Shown piece by piece: positions 52,493 to 61,241 of a stretch of DNA of 64,000 nt. Below the pieces are notes generated by a model. It saw only the letters and a program-made list of their open reading frames with translations, was not told where the DNA came from and made no database searches. Within the stretch, counting starts at the first letter, position 1. Each line of letters opens with the position of its first letter. Both the position numbers and the translations under genes were made by a program. The stretch comes from SURF-21 sp964529285 (GTDB lineage Bacteria > Actinomycetota > Geothermincolia > Geothermincolales > RBG-13-55-18), in assembly GCA_964529285.1 (NCBI GenBank), contig CAZGWK010000015.1:1-64000 (forward strand), in the 5' to 3' direction.

Positions 52493-52522
52493 GCCCGGGC
52501 GCGCACCACGCGAGCGCCGGGC
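52493..52522 (-). promoter_or_regulatory. Intercistronic hairpin between atpC and atpF
   Basis: GCCCGG and CCGGGC arms with inner CGCG pairing, in the 79-nt spacer after atpC. No T-run. Confidence 0.4.
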
Positions 52523-52528
52523 TCCCTC

Positions 52529-53644
52529 TCAATCGATATAAAGCTTGCGCAGCATCTTTGCGATGGCGTCGGGCGATATCCTGTGCAGCTTTGCCTCGAG
52601 GATTATCCGCACCATGAGCGCTTCGTTCTCCCTCGCCCTCACGTAGGCGAAGATGGGCTCTGCTCCCAGCGAGATCCTCTTCGTCCCCCGAACCATCTCC
52701 ATGAGATGATCGTCGCTCCTGCGATCGAACTCGGTCAACCTGACGATTTCCTCCTCGTCCTCCACCAGCTCCAGCAAGCGGGAGTAATAGACTATGGCCT
52801 CCAGTTTCTTCATCATGATCTCCGGGGAATCGCCGTAGAGATCGAGGAGGCTGGCCGTGTCTATGAACCCTCCCGCAGCCAGCATGCCCTGCATGAAATC
52901 CCTATCCTTGGAGAGTATGCGTCCTCTGAGCAAGAGCTTGAGGTTGGCCAGGTCTATAGAGGCGCGGGCGAAATCGATCATGAACGGGCTGTCCTCCCGT
53001 TTGGCCAGGAACAGGCGGTACTCGAGGAAATGCCTGTCGACGATGGTGTCCAGTTGCTGCGGCGTATCCCATCCCCCCGCCAGCTCCTGCAGCGTCTCCC
53101 TGTATGGCGAGGGCAGGGCCGCCGGATCCTCCAGACCGCTTTTCAGTGTCTCTACGCCCACGACTCCCATGCCCCGCAGCAACCCCTCCGGCTTTGCTGC
53201 CTCCGGCCCGGCCTTGAGCAGGGCCTTGAGATTGTGGAAATCGTACCGGCAGAGGAAGAAGTCCATGAGAAAGGAATCCTTGGACAAGGCCTTTGCCAGC
53301 GCGGCATAGACATCACGCAAAAACGCGGTAAGCCCCGCGTCCACCTCCTTCGTCAGCCGCGCTTCCTGGAGATAATCGCCGATGTCCGTCTCGTCCAGGA
53401 TATGCAGCGCTTCGTCGTAACCCGCGTCGACCAGCCTCTCGATGTGCTGGGAGGAGAGCATCTGCGTCTCCAGCACCCTGGTCATGCCCACGGCGTATCC
53501 GTAGCGCGTCACGTCATGGAAGGGACGTATGCGCCTCAAGCTCACGCTCACAAACGAGGGCAGTTCCCTGGTCTTTCCCTCCCTGAAATGGGGGGAGACT
53601 CCCTTCTTGAGTGGATTCAGGTCCGACATCCCCGCAACGTTCAT
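52529..53644 (-). CDS. atpC: V/A-type ATPase subunit C
   Basis: 371 residues, funnel-shaped helical subunit that couples the central stalk to the membrane ring. The body starts near RYGYAVGMTRVLE (about 47); the first 45 residues are an extension relative to many homologues. The ATG overlaps the atpE stop as ATGA. The repeated F-L.CR.D..NLK.LL motif (DFFLCRYDFHNLKALL) is the family hallmark. Confidence 0.92.
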   Translation of the reverse strand: MNVAGMSDLNPLKKGVSPHFREGKTRELPSFVSVSLRRIRPFHDVTRYGYAVGMTRVLETQMLSSQHIERLVDAGYDEALHILDETDIGDYLQEARLTKEVDAGLTAFLRDVYAALAKALSKDSFLMDFFLCRYDFHNLKALLKAGPEAAKPEGLLRGMGVVGVETLKSGLEDPAALPSPYRETLQELAGGWDTPQQLDTIVDRHFLEYRLFLAKREDSPFMIDFARASIDLANLKLLLRGRILSKDRDFMQGMLAAGGFIDTASLLDLYGDSPEIMMKKLEAIVYYSRLLELVEDEEEIVRLTEFDRRSDDHLMEMVRGTKRISLGAEPIFAYVRARENEALMVRIILEAKLHRISPDAIAKMLRKLYID

Positions 53645-54264
53645 GCGCCGCTTCCTCGCTCCTTCGCTTCAGCGAAGAGGATCCTCAACACTTCCTCCTC
53701 GTGGCGTTCTCTCAACTCGCGCAACAGGGTCTGGAGGGAGAGGTTGTTGGCGTATTTCTCACCGCGCAGGACTACTCCGCGATCGAATTCCGCCTCGCTC
53801 TCCGAAAGGCTCACACGCCCCTCGCGCCCTTCCTCCCGCATATCTGCATCGATGTTCTCCAGCAAGCCTCCGACCAGCAGGCGGCGGTCGTAGGGCGCCG
53901 CGATAACCACCTGCTCTCCATCCCCGGCGTTATCCAGGATGGTACGCTTCAGCCATGCCCGATAGCGCTCCTCGGGAAGGGACTCGAACTCCTGCATGGC
54001 CGCCTCGAAGACCTCCTCGAAAAGCTCCTCCCGGGTGGAGAGAAGCATGGAGCGGCTCTCGGTGAGCGCCTCGCTCATGATCCTTGTCCGCTCCCTCTCC
54101 CCCCGCTCGCGGAAGGAACTCCTGATATCCTCCGCCGAGCGGCGGGCTTCTTCTTGTCCGGTCTCTCTAATCCTCGCGGCCTCTTCCTCAGCCTCGAATA
54201 AGATGCGTTTTCCCTCCGCATGGGCGTCGTTCTCGATCTTCTCCAACAACCTTTCCAGGGACAT
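53641..54264 (-). CDS. atpE: V/A-type ATPase subunit E (peripheral stalk)
   Basis: 207 residues: N-terminal charged coiled coil (about 1-95) that pairs with subunit H, and a C-terminal globular domain (100-205) that holds the top of the head. Strong ribosome site (GAGGAGCG). Overlaps atpC by 4 nt and follows atpK by 42 nt. Confidence 0.9.
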   Translation of the reverse strand: MSLERLLEKIENDAHAEGKRILFEAEEEAARIRETGQEEARRSAEDIRSSFRERGERERTRIMSEALTESRSMLLSTREELFEEVFEAAMQEFESLPEERYRAWLKRTILDNAGDGEQVVIAAPYDRRLLVGGLLENIDADMREEGREGRVSLSESEAEFDRGVVLRGEKYANNLSLQTLLRELRERHEEEVLRILFAEAKERGSGA

Positions 54265-54306
54265 GCTACGCTCCTCTTTCTCTCCCTCTCATGAAGCTGC
54301 CGTCGC

Positions 54307-54828
54307 TCAGCCCGCCAGTTTGTCTATTTCCGGCAAAATCACGATAAAGAGCATCAGGATGGTGACGATCAGGGAGAGGACGGCGTAGGTCTCCACCAGC
54401 GCCGGAAGGACCAGGGAACGCCCCATCTCCTCGCGGCGCTTGGCCACCATTCCCGCCGCTCCCGCCGCAGTCAGCCCCTGGTAGGCTCCGGTGACGAAAC
54501 AGACGAAGGCCACCGGCAGGCAGGCCAGAAAGATCTGAAAACCCAGGCCTCCCGGTAGGGCAGCCCACCCTGCTTCCACTCCCGGCTGCATGACGAAGAT
54601 GACCAGCACCCCGGTGATGAACCCGTATATGCCCTGTGTGCCCGGGATGACCACCAGGGGGAGCAGCGGTCCGAAGCGCTCGGGCATCTCCGTGAGCACC
54701 CCTCCGGCCACGTTGGCCACGTAGGTGATGCCCATGCCGGAGCCCGCGCCCCCACCGATAACCGCCACCGCAGCTCCGAGCAGTGCCCACTGCAGTCCGG
54801 TCAGTCCGCCGAAAGTAGCTACATCCAT
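54307..54828 (-). CDS. atpK: V/A-type ATPase rotor-ring subunit K
   Basis: 173 residues, four membrane helices (two fused hairpins). Only the second hairpin has an ion-binding carboxylate, Glu146 in LVETYAV. The residues that bind Na+ with that Glu in Enterococcus NtpK are matched: Thr64 and Gln65 (IPGTQG) and Gln117 (AYQG), with Ile61 for Leu. This suggests a Na+-coupled ring and one carboxylate per four helices, a gearing seen in ATP-driven pumps. The ATG follows GAGGAGGT. Confidence 0.95.
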   Translation of the reverse strand: MDVATFGGLTGLQWALLGAAVAVIGGGAGSGMGITYVANVAGGVLTEMPERFGPLLPLVVIPGTQGIYGFITGVLVIFVMQPGVEAGWAALPGGLGFQIFLACLPVAFVCFVTGAYQGLTAAGAAGMVAKRREEMGRSLVLPALVETYAVLSLIVTILMLFIVILPEIDKLAG

Positions 54829-54839
54829 ATCTACCTCCT

Positions 54840-56843
54840 CTATTCCCTGTCTATCATTATCTTGCTCGTCTTCAGGGCCAGGGGCTCGAAGGGCTCCCCG
54901 CCGTCCTCGAAAAACTTACTGAAGAACTCCACGTATTGCAGCCTCAGAGGATGCACGAAGGCGCTGAGAAAACTCACCGCCAGGTTAAAGAGATGGCCTC
55001 CCAGAAGAACGACGACGATCAAGATGACCCCCAAAACCGGTAAACCCCAGACCAGCCCGGCCATGATGTTTACAACCGTCGCGATGGCGATGGTGGCCAG
55101 CCCCAGGGCGTACAGGCGCAGGTATGAAGCCACGTCGCCGATGGTGCTGGCGAAGAGGCCGTAAAGGTTGTAAAGCCCCCCGAAGAATTTACCCGCTATG
55201 CTCTTGCTCTGTATGTTACTCAGAAAAACGACCCCCGCAACGCCCGACACCAGGATATACAAACCCGCCATGCCCAATGCTTCCAGCCCCACTCCAAACC
55301 CCACGGCTGCCACCGCTAAACCGAGCCATGCAAGAAGCGTTGTGCCTTGCTCGCATAAGCCCAGCCATACCGAGTTATGGCGCATGTTGTCGCGCATCTC
55401 GATGGCCACCCCGATGGATATATGGATCAGCCCGAGGGCCAGGCAGATCAGCATGAAGGGAATGGGGTCATAGAGGAGGTCCATTGTGCCCGGAAATTTC
55501 AGCAATCCGGGAAGTTCGCTCCCTTCCGTCGCGACCGTGAGGTAGCTGTCGATACCGAAGTAGCCGCGGGTGAATATCCCTACAATGATGGATGCTATTC
55601 CACAGTACATGAAAAGACGCAGGAATTTCTTAACGTTGTCGCTCGCGTCCAGCTTCCTCAGGGCCAGCCAGAATGCCAGCGCTATAATGGCCCCATAGCC
55701 CACGTCGCCGATGCACATGCCGAAAAAGAGGATGAAGAAAAGGGCCAGGAAGGGGGTGGGGTCCGTCTCGGTGTGGTTTGGCAGCCCGAATAGCTGGATA
55801 AGGGTCTCGGCGGGACGGATGCGCCGCCTGTTCACCAGCAGGGTGGGGGGAATGTCACCCTCGCCCGGAGGCCTGAAATCCACGTCCATGGTCTCGACGA
55901 TCTCTCCCAGCCCTTCCCGCAGCTCCTCGACCCTGTCTTCCTCGATCCACCCCTGCAGGGCGACGGCCTTCTGCGTGTGCAGGAACCTTCCTTTTACCTC
56001 CTCCTTCTGCAGGCGGTTCTCCAGGCATTCCTTCAGGGTCAGTATCGTCGGCTTGAGCGGTATATTCTCACTTATCCTCTCCTCCAGGCTTTCCTTTTCC
56101 TTTGCGAGTGCGTCTAGCCTCTCCCTCGCGAGCTCGATCTCCTCCGGCAAGGTCCCCGTCCTGTCCTCGAGTTCTACCCGTTCCAGATCATACTCGGACG
56201 CCAGGGAAGCGAATTCCTCTTCGTTGCTCAAGTGCACTACGGCCGCCACGTAAACCCTTTCCCCCTCCTTTTCCAGCACCCCCCACGCCGCGAGAGGGCA
56301 GAGGGAACTCATATCATCCTCCCATCGGGAGAGGTTCTGTGAATAAACGACCGCAAGATGAAGCGCAACGTATTTCATTTCCCGCGCCAACGCCAGCGGG
56401 TAGTCCAGATCCCTCCACGGCCCCAGCTGCTCCAACTCCCCCTTCAACCTGGAGATATCTGAATCCACGCGCCTGAGCTCGATATCCAGGGCTTCCAGCT
56501 CGCGATAGATCTCCTCCAGACCTACCTCATCCTCTGCCGAGCAAAACTCATCCAGGCCAAGGTGTATTTTCTCCTGCAGAAAACCGGAGATAAGTCCCGC
56601 TTTCGCATCCTCGAACCTCTCGAAGAGCTGGAGTATGAACTCCGTTCTCGCCAGGGCGAGCCTGATCAATCTCGTATCCGGCTCGAAACGGGAACGAGCG
56701 GATGATCGATCTTGACCTTCTTCATCATGCAAGGTGACTTCGATTACTTGCACGGCCCCCATGACATGGAGCTTCTCCACCAGTTCATCCCGCGTGTCGG
56801 CGGGAGCCAACACGGAGACTTTATTCATTCTCGCTAAGGGCAT
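54840..56843 (-). CDS. atpI: V/A-type ATPase subunit I (membrane a-type stator)
   Basis: 667 residues. N-terminal cytoplasmic half (1-340) with long coiled coils that clamp the peripheral stalks, then about eight membrane helices (360-640). The conserved Arg facing the ring should lie in the SYLRLYALGLAT helix near residue 590. PFLALFFILFFGMCIGDVGYG marks the first membrane helices (the run GMCIGDVGYG is the signature). Start is uncertain between 56843 and 56828. 11 nt from atpK. Confidence 0.94.
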   Translation of the reverse strand: MPLARMNKVSVLAPADTRDELVEKLHVMGAVQVIEVTLHDEEGQDRSSARSRFEPDTRLIRLALARTEFILQLFERFEDAKAGLISGFLQEKIHLGLDEFCSAEDEVGLEEIYRELEALDIELRRVDSDISRLKGELEQLGPWRDLDYPLALAREMKYVALHLAVVYSQNLSRWEDDMSSLCPLAAWGVLEKEGERVYVAAVVHLSNEEEFASLASEYDLERVELEDRTGTLPEEIELARERLDALAKEKESLEERISENIPLKPTILTLKECLENRLQKEEVKGRFLHTQKAVALQGWIEEDRVEELREGLGEIVETMDVDFRPPGEGDIPPTLLVNRRRIRPAETLIQLFGLPNHTETDPTPFLALFFILFFGMCIGDVGYGAIIALAFWLALRKLDASDNVKKFLRLFMYCGIASIIVGIFTRGYFGIDSYLTVATEGSELPGLLKFPGTMDLLYDPIPFMLICLALGLIHISIGVAIEMRDNMRHNSVWLGLCEQGTTLLAWLGLAVAAVGFGVGLEALGMAGLYILVSGVAGVVFLSNIQSKSIAGKFFGGLYNLYGLFASTIGDVASYLRLYALGLATIAIATVVNIMAGLVWGLPVLGVILIVVVLLGGHLFNLAVSFLSAFVHPLRLQYVEFFSKFFEDGGEPFEPLALKTSKIMIDRE

Positions 56844-56874
56844 TCCCGACCCCCGTGGTCTTTTAGCTTCCCGA

Positions 56875-57198
56875 TCAGGCGCCTTCCTCGAGCTTTTTCA
56901 CGATGAACGCGACGGCCGCTCCGCGCCTGTCGGCGACGGCTTCGCGCAGCTTGCTTCCGTCTTCCTCGTACTGCTTTCCCAAATCCCGGGCGCTCTTGCC
57001 TGCCTCTTCTATGATCTCGTTCATCTCCGCGACGCCCTCGGACCGCGCTTTCTCCTCCATCTCTTCCTTCGCCCTCTCCGCGTCAACGCGAGCGCCAGAG
57101 ATTATCGCTCCCGCCTTCTCGCGATATTCCTCCAGAGTACGGCCGGCCTTATCCTCGGCCTCCTTGACCATGCGCAGTTTCTCCGCCATAGAGCCCAT
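56875..57198 (-). CDS. atpH: V/A-type ATPase subunit H/G (peripheral stalk coiled coil)
   Basis: 107 residues, nearly all coiled coil, first gene of the operon. It pairs with subunit E in the stators. The ATG at 57198 has GGGAGG 10 nt upstream; the next in-frame ATG (57189) is also possible. The frame is open to 57282, but that part is low-complexity and lacks a site. Sequence alone would be weak; operon position and length make the call. Confidence 0.82.
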   Translation of the reverse strand: MGSMAEKLRMVKEAEDKAGRTLEEYREKAGAIISGARVDAERAKEEMEEKARSEGVAEMNEIIEEAGKSARDLGKQYEEDGSKLREAVADRRGAAVAFIVKKLEEGA

Positions 57199-57654
57199 GA
57201 TGAAGTGTCCTCCCGTGCAAACAAAACACCGCCCGTATCGTGCTTTTTCTGCCAGACCAAGGCCGGTGACGGCCCCTGTCACTCCCTGCTATACAAGCGG
57301 TTTCTGCACTTCCCGGTTACAATTTCGGTTCTTGAAATAAAATTTTAGGACCTACTAATACTATATTTTATCAATCCCGTTTTCAAGAACCTCCAACCAT
57401 AGCCAGTAATGCGGCCGGGCAGATATCCCTTCCCGCTGCCTGCTGGCCCCTCGGTCCTACGATTGCGCGGCAAGGCGATGTCCTCCTGCCGGATGATCGC
57501 CCTCCCACTCATTGCCTGGACTTCCACGTGGCACAGGTAATAGTGCGCTAACCCGGAGCATGAGCCCCGCAGTCTGTTTCTCCTGCGGGCGCCCCTCACG
57601 GGCGGCTAAAACTATTAGGATTCTGTACGATTATAGCATGCATGAAGGGCGTTC
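57199..57654. other. 456-nt region: V-ATPase promoter and unexplained sequence
   Basis: The part next to atpH is AT-rich and holds a promoter inside an inverted repeat (57327-57391). The part next to the trkA-type gene (57392-57654) contains no convincing gene. CCACGTGGCACAGGTAATAGTGCGCTA near 57521 (in parts GGCAC and TGCGC) faintly recalls the right end of family 1. Confidence 0.5.
57327..57391. promoter_or_regulatory. 11-bp inverted repeat enclosing the V-ATPase promoter
   Basis: GGTTCTTGAAA (57327-57337) and TTTCAAGAACC (57381-57391) are perfect reverse complements 43 nt apart. On the minus strand TTGAAA (57381-57386) and TAGTAT (57358-57363) with a 17-nt spacer make a good promoter, placing the start of transcription near 57350 and a 150-nt leader before atpH. 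The second arm falls just downstream of that start. Confidence 0.6.
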
Positions 57655-58296
57655 CTACCCCGTCAGGATTTCCTTGAGCTCGGCTTCCTTCTCCGGTTCC
57701 GTGACCGCGATAACCGTATCGCCGGGCTGCAGGACCGCTCCACCCTGGGGTATGATCACGTCTTCCCCCCTGATTATCGACACGAGGACGCAGCCCTGCG
57801 GCAGTCCCAGGTCGCGCAGGGGGATCTCACAGGAGCGGCAGCGGTCCTCGGGCAGGTCCAGTTCCACCACGGCCAGCTTACCCTTTTTCAACGTGTGCAA
57901 GGTGATGATATCCCCGACGGTGGTACGTTCCTCGATGAGCTGGGCGATGACCGTAGTGCTTGATATGGCATCTACGCCCAGTTTGTTGAAGATACGCTCG
58001 TTTTTCGGATTGTTCACGCGCGCCACCGTACGTGAAACCTGGAAATAGGTCTTGGCCAGCTGGCAGGCAACGAGGTTATCGTCATCGTCTCCGGTTACCG
58101 CGGCGAAGACGTCCGAGCCCCCTACATCTGCTTCCTCCTGGTAGCGCAGGTCGCAGCCATCCCCGTGGATAATAACCGCCGAGGTGGCAGCCGCCAGGCG
58201 CTCGCAAAGCTCCTTACTGCGCTCGACGACCACCACGCGGTGTCCCTTACCGTCAAGCGCTTCGGCCAGGAAAGCCCCGACCTTGCCCCCGCCCAT
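57655..58296 (-). CDS. TrkA/RCK-type K+ channel regulatory protein (single module)
   Basis: 213 residues from the first ATG: TrkA_N NAD domain (1-125; GGGKVG, VVVVERS with an acidic residue for NAD) and TrkA_C domain (about 135-213). Starting at this ATG removes the first beta strand. Upstream, in frame, the codons ATA-AGG-ATA-GTT-ATC precede it, giving RIVIMGGGKVG, the usual family start, but with no ATG/GTG/TTG before an in-frame TGA at 58318. AGGTG lies 7 nt before the first ATA (58311). Either a non-canonical start is used or the base is wrong. Confidence 0.85.
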   Translation of the reverse strand: MGGGKVGAFLAEALDGKGHRVVVVERSKELCERLAAATSAVIIHGDGCDLRYQEEADVGGSDVFAAVTGDDDDNLVACQLAKTYFQVSRTVARVNNPKNERIFNKLGVDAISSTTVIAQLIEERTTVGDIITLHTLKKGKLAVVELDLPEDRCRSCEIPLRDLGLPQGCVLVSIIRGEDVIIPQGGAVLQPGDTVIAVTEPEKEAELKEILTG

Positions 58297-58365
58297 GATA
58301 ACTATCCTTATCCTCGTTCACCTGCCTTTCGATGGCTTGCGATATCAATCATACATCAAGCGCCC

Positions 58366-59778
58366 TCAGGAAGACCCGGCCTTCGCGCGTATTGTCTTCA
58401 AACTCAAGCTCCAACCCGGCTCGACCATCCTCCTGACCTTGTCCATCCTCCCGGCCAGGACCGTCGCCACCACCTTGTCTCCTCGATGCATCGTCGTCTC
58501 CCGGGTTGCCACGACAGTCTTGCCCTTATGGGATATGAAGCCCACGCGCAGCAGCTCCTCCCTCTCCAACCTGTCCACCGGCTTTCCACTGAAGCGCGGG
58601 GGGCACGCGAACTCCACCAGCAGAACCCGGTTATTCGCCATCCAGGCCAATACCTTCATCCTGTCGCGCGCTATCCTCTGCATGAATTGTTCGGCGAGGA
58701 TGGTGGTGCCGCAGCTGTAGTTGATATCCAGGGCCTGGAAGGTCTTCTCCTTGTCGGGATTGTAGAGCCGCGTGAACACCTCCCCGACACCGTAGATCCC
58801 CCTGGCCACCTCCGCGGCCATGAGGTTGGTGTTGTCGTAGTTGGTGAGCGCGGTGAAGACGTCCGCCTTCCGGATACCGGCTTTTTCGAGGACATCGAGG
58901 TCGAATGCAACGCCCTGCACGGCCTCTCCCTGGAAGCTCTTGCTCAGCCCCTCGAAAGCCTTCGCGTCGCGGTCTATGACCGTTACGTGGTAACCGTCGA
59001 GCGAGAGCATCTCGGACAGCTGCGTTCCGACCCTGCCGCATCCGGCGACTATAACCCGCCATTCTCTCCGGGAGCGGTGCCTTCCCGGCCTGGGACCATC
59101 CCCCGCGCCCCCACCCTGATGCGGGCGGATGAGCGCCGTGGGCATTATCTTCCGCACGTACGAGCTGTCGCTCGTGTCTGCCGCCAGCACCAGGCGGTCG
59201 CCCTCCACAAGACGCGTATCGCGCGAGAAGAAAACCGGCCTCTCTCCCCGCATCACCGCCATCAACCTTCCGCTTCCCTTGCTTCTGAGATCGCTTACCG
59301 CCAGACCCTCCTGCTCTGGACCGACCTCGACCTCCACGACCCGCAGTCCGCCACCCCAATCGCCATGTACCATGATGCCCGCCGCGGTGACGGCGCGGTG
59401 AAAGATCTCTGCCATCACGCTGCTCCCGCAGATGTAGTCTATGCCCATGTTGCGGTAGGTCATCTCCTTGTCCGGGTTGTAAACCCTGGCCGTAACCAGC
59501 GGTACGCCGAAGATGCTTGCGGCGATCTCCGCGGCCATGAGATTGGTGTTATCGTAGTTGGTCAGGGCCGCGAAGGCATCGGCATTATCGATCCCCGCCT
59601 CTTTGAGCAGACCTTCGTCGAAGGCCATGCCCGTGAGCGTGGTCCCGTTGAAGGATACCTCCAGGCGGTTGAATGCCTCGGGATCCCGGTCGATAACCAC
59701 CACGTTGTGCCCTTCCCTGGATAGAAGAAGGGCCAACTGGGATCCAACCCGGCCGCATCCGGCGATAATTACCTGCAT
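58366..59778 (-). CDS. TrkA-like protein with two fused RCK modules
   Basis: 470 residues, two complete TrkA_N/TrkA_C units: 1 to about 220 and about 245-470, joined by a Gly/Arg/Pro linker. Both begin with GCGRVG and have VVIDRDPEAF or VTVIDRDAKAF for NAD binding, and both contain the segment ALTNYDNTNLMAAE, so an internal duplication is clear. E. coli TrkA has the same two-module layout. Such proteins gate a TrkH/KtrB-type channel by NAD(H) or nucleotide binding; no channel gene lies in the window. Confidence 0.9.
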   Translation of the reverse strand: MQVIIAGCGRVGSQLALLLSREGHNVVVIDRDPEAFNRLEVSFNGTTLTGMAFDEGLLKEAGIDNADAFAALTNYDNTNLMAAEIAASIFGVPLVTARVYNPDKEMTYRNMGIDYICGSSVMAEIFHRAVTAAGIMVHGDWGGGLRVVEVEVGPEQEGLAVSDLRSKGSGRLMAVMRGERPVFFSRDTRLVEGDRLVLAADTSDSSYVRKIMPTALIRPHQGGGAGDGPRPGRHRSRREWRVIVAGCGRVGTQLSEMLSLDGYHVTVIDRDAKAFEGLSKSFQGEAVQGVAFDLDVLEKAGIRKADVFTALTNYDNTNLMAAEVARGIYGVGEVFTRLYNPDKEKTFQALDINYSCGTTILAEQFMQRIARDRMKVLAWMANNRVLLVEFACPPRFSGKPVDRLEREELLRVGFISHKGKTVVATRETTMHRGDKVVATVLAGRMDKVRRMVEPGWSLSLKTIRAKAGSS

Positions 59779-59789
59779 GTTTCTCGGTT

Positions 59790-60452
59790 TCAGTCCAGGC
59801 CGAGCAGCCTTCTGAGCTCGTCGACCTTGTCCGGATCGGTTATGAAAAGCACCTTGTCCCCGGCCATGAAAGTCAGGTCCCCCCGGGGTATGAGATTGCT
59901 GCTCTCTCTCAACACCGTGGCTACGAGGGTCTGCTCCGGCAGGGACATGTCCTTGATAGCCTTTCCCACCACCGGGTTTCCCTCTTCGAGCTGGACTTCT
60001 TCCAGAACAAGTCTCTCGCGGCGAAGCTTGAGCAAGGTGACCATCTCACCGAGAGTCAGTTCCTCTCTCACGAGCTGCACGATTATAGAGGCGCTGCAGA
60101 CCGCCTCGTCAACCCCCCATTCTGCCGTGAACAGCCACTCGTTCTTGGGGTTGTTGACCCTGGCGAAGATCATGGGGACGCCGTATTCGAACTTGGACAG
60201 ATAGGATATTACCAGGTTGTCCTCGTCGTCACCGGTGACCGCGGAGACCACGTCGGCCCCCGCGACCCTCGCGGCATCCAGCACCGACGGCTCGCAAGCG
60301 TCGCCGTGGAGGACGTTCGCACCCGGGAATTTCTCTTGCAGCTCCTCCACGCGGTCCCGCCGTTTCTCCACCACGATCACATCGTGATCGTCCTTGAGGG
60401 AAGCGAGCATATGGAGGCCTACCATGCCTCCGCCCAGCACTATTATGCGCAT
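59790..60452 (-). CDS. TrkA/RCK-type regulatory protein
   Basis: 220 residues: NAD domain with GGGMVG and VIVVEKRRD, and TrkA_C from about 140. It is closest in the window to the 57655 gene (both have TGDDEDNL-type and VNNPKNE motifs). The second of two close ATGs (60452) is used because GAGGAG lies 6 nt upstream of it. 10 nt after the next gene upstream and 11 nt before the fused one, so tightly co-transcribed. Confidence 0.88.
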   Translation of the reverse strand: MRIIVLGGGMVGLHMLASLKDDHDVIVVEKRRDRVEELQEKFPGANVLHGDACEPSVLDAARVAGADVVSAVTGDDEDNLVISYLSKFEYGVPMIFARVNNPKNEWLFTAEWGVDEAVCSASIIVQLVREELTLGEMVTLLKLRRERLVLEEVQLEEGNPVVGKAIKDMSLPEQTLVATVLRESSNLIPRGDLTFMAGDKVLFITDPDKVDELRRLLGLD

Positions 60453-60462
60453 GACCATCTCC

Positions 60463-61113
60463 TCACTTCAGCCCCAACAGGCGCTCCAGCTTGCCCTGGC
60501 TTTCCTTTGCCGCTGCGATGAAAAGGACGTCTCCCTCCTGGAACACGGTGCCCGCTACCGCCATGCGCGCACTCGCGCCGCGCATGATGCATATTACCTG
60601 CACCTCCATGGGCACGTTGATATCGGCGGCGCTCCTGCCGGCGAGATGGGTGGGAAGTTCCATGCGCAGGAGGTCGACCTCGCCGTTGCCGAACTGATAC
60701 TCGCTGTCCAGCTCCGCATGGGAGATGAGGCTGAGCATGCGGTGCCCCGCCCAGGCCACGCTGGCTACCGTGGGTATGTTCATGCGGCGGTATATCTCGG
60801 CTCTGCGCGGGTCGTAGATGCGGGTCACCACCTTGGGCACGCGGAAATGTTCCTTGGCCAGGCGAGCGCTGACGATGTTGCTGTTATCTCCGCTGGTCAC
60901 CGAGACGAAGGCGTCCGCCCTCTCGATGCCCGCATCCAGCAGCGCGTCGCGGTCGAAGACTATCCCTTTGACCTTCTTTCCCCCGAAACCTTCCCAGAGG
61001 TTCTCAAAAGACTCGGGATCTTTGTCGATGACGGCTACCGAATGTCCTTCTCTTTCGAGCATGTAAGCGAGGTAGGAACCGACCCTGCCGCAGCCGCCTA
61101 TGACCACGTGCAT
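60463..61113 (-). CDS. TrkA/RCK-type regulatory protein
   Basis: 216 residues, NAD domain (GCGRVG, VAVIDKDPESF) and TrkA_C domain (about 140-216). Ends 10 nt before the 59790 gene. Upstream, 128 nt separate it from the P-type ATPase gene, so the ATPase and four regulator genes may form one transcript. Confidence 0.88.
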   Translation of the reverse strand: MHVVIGGCGRVGSYLAYMLEREGHSVAVIDKDPESFENLWEGFGGKKVKGIVFDRDALLDAGIERADAFVSVTSGDNSNIVSARLAKEHFRVPKVVTRIYDPRRAEIYRRMNIPTVASVAWAGHRMLSLISHAELDSEYQFGNGEVDLLRMELPTHLAGRSAADINVPMEVQVICIMRGASARMAVAGTVFQEGDVLFIAAAKESQGKLERLLGLK

Positions 61114-61241
61114 CTCTTCACCCCCAACATCGCGGGAATCGTCTCTGCATTATCTCCATCAATAAGCCGACTCATACGGCGCTCAGCTCCCTGTAACGAT
61201 AGTAACACCAACCACCTGCAAACCCCAGGAACATAAGGTCC

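Noticed and set aside
57345..57599. 84-codon minus-strand frame upstream of the V-ATPase operon
   Set aside because: No ribosome site, overlaps the promoter and inverted repeat, no recognisable sequence.
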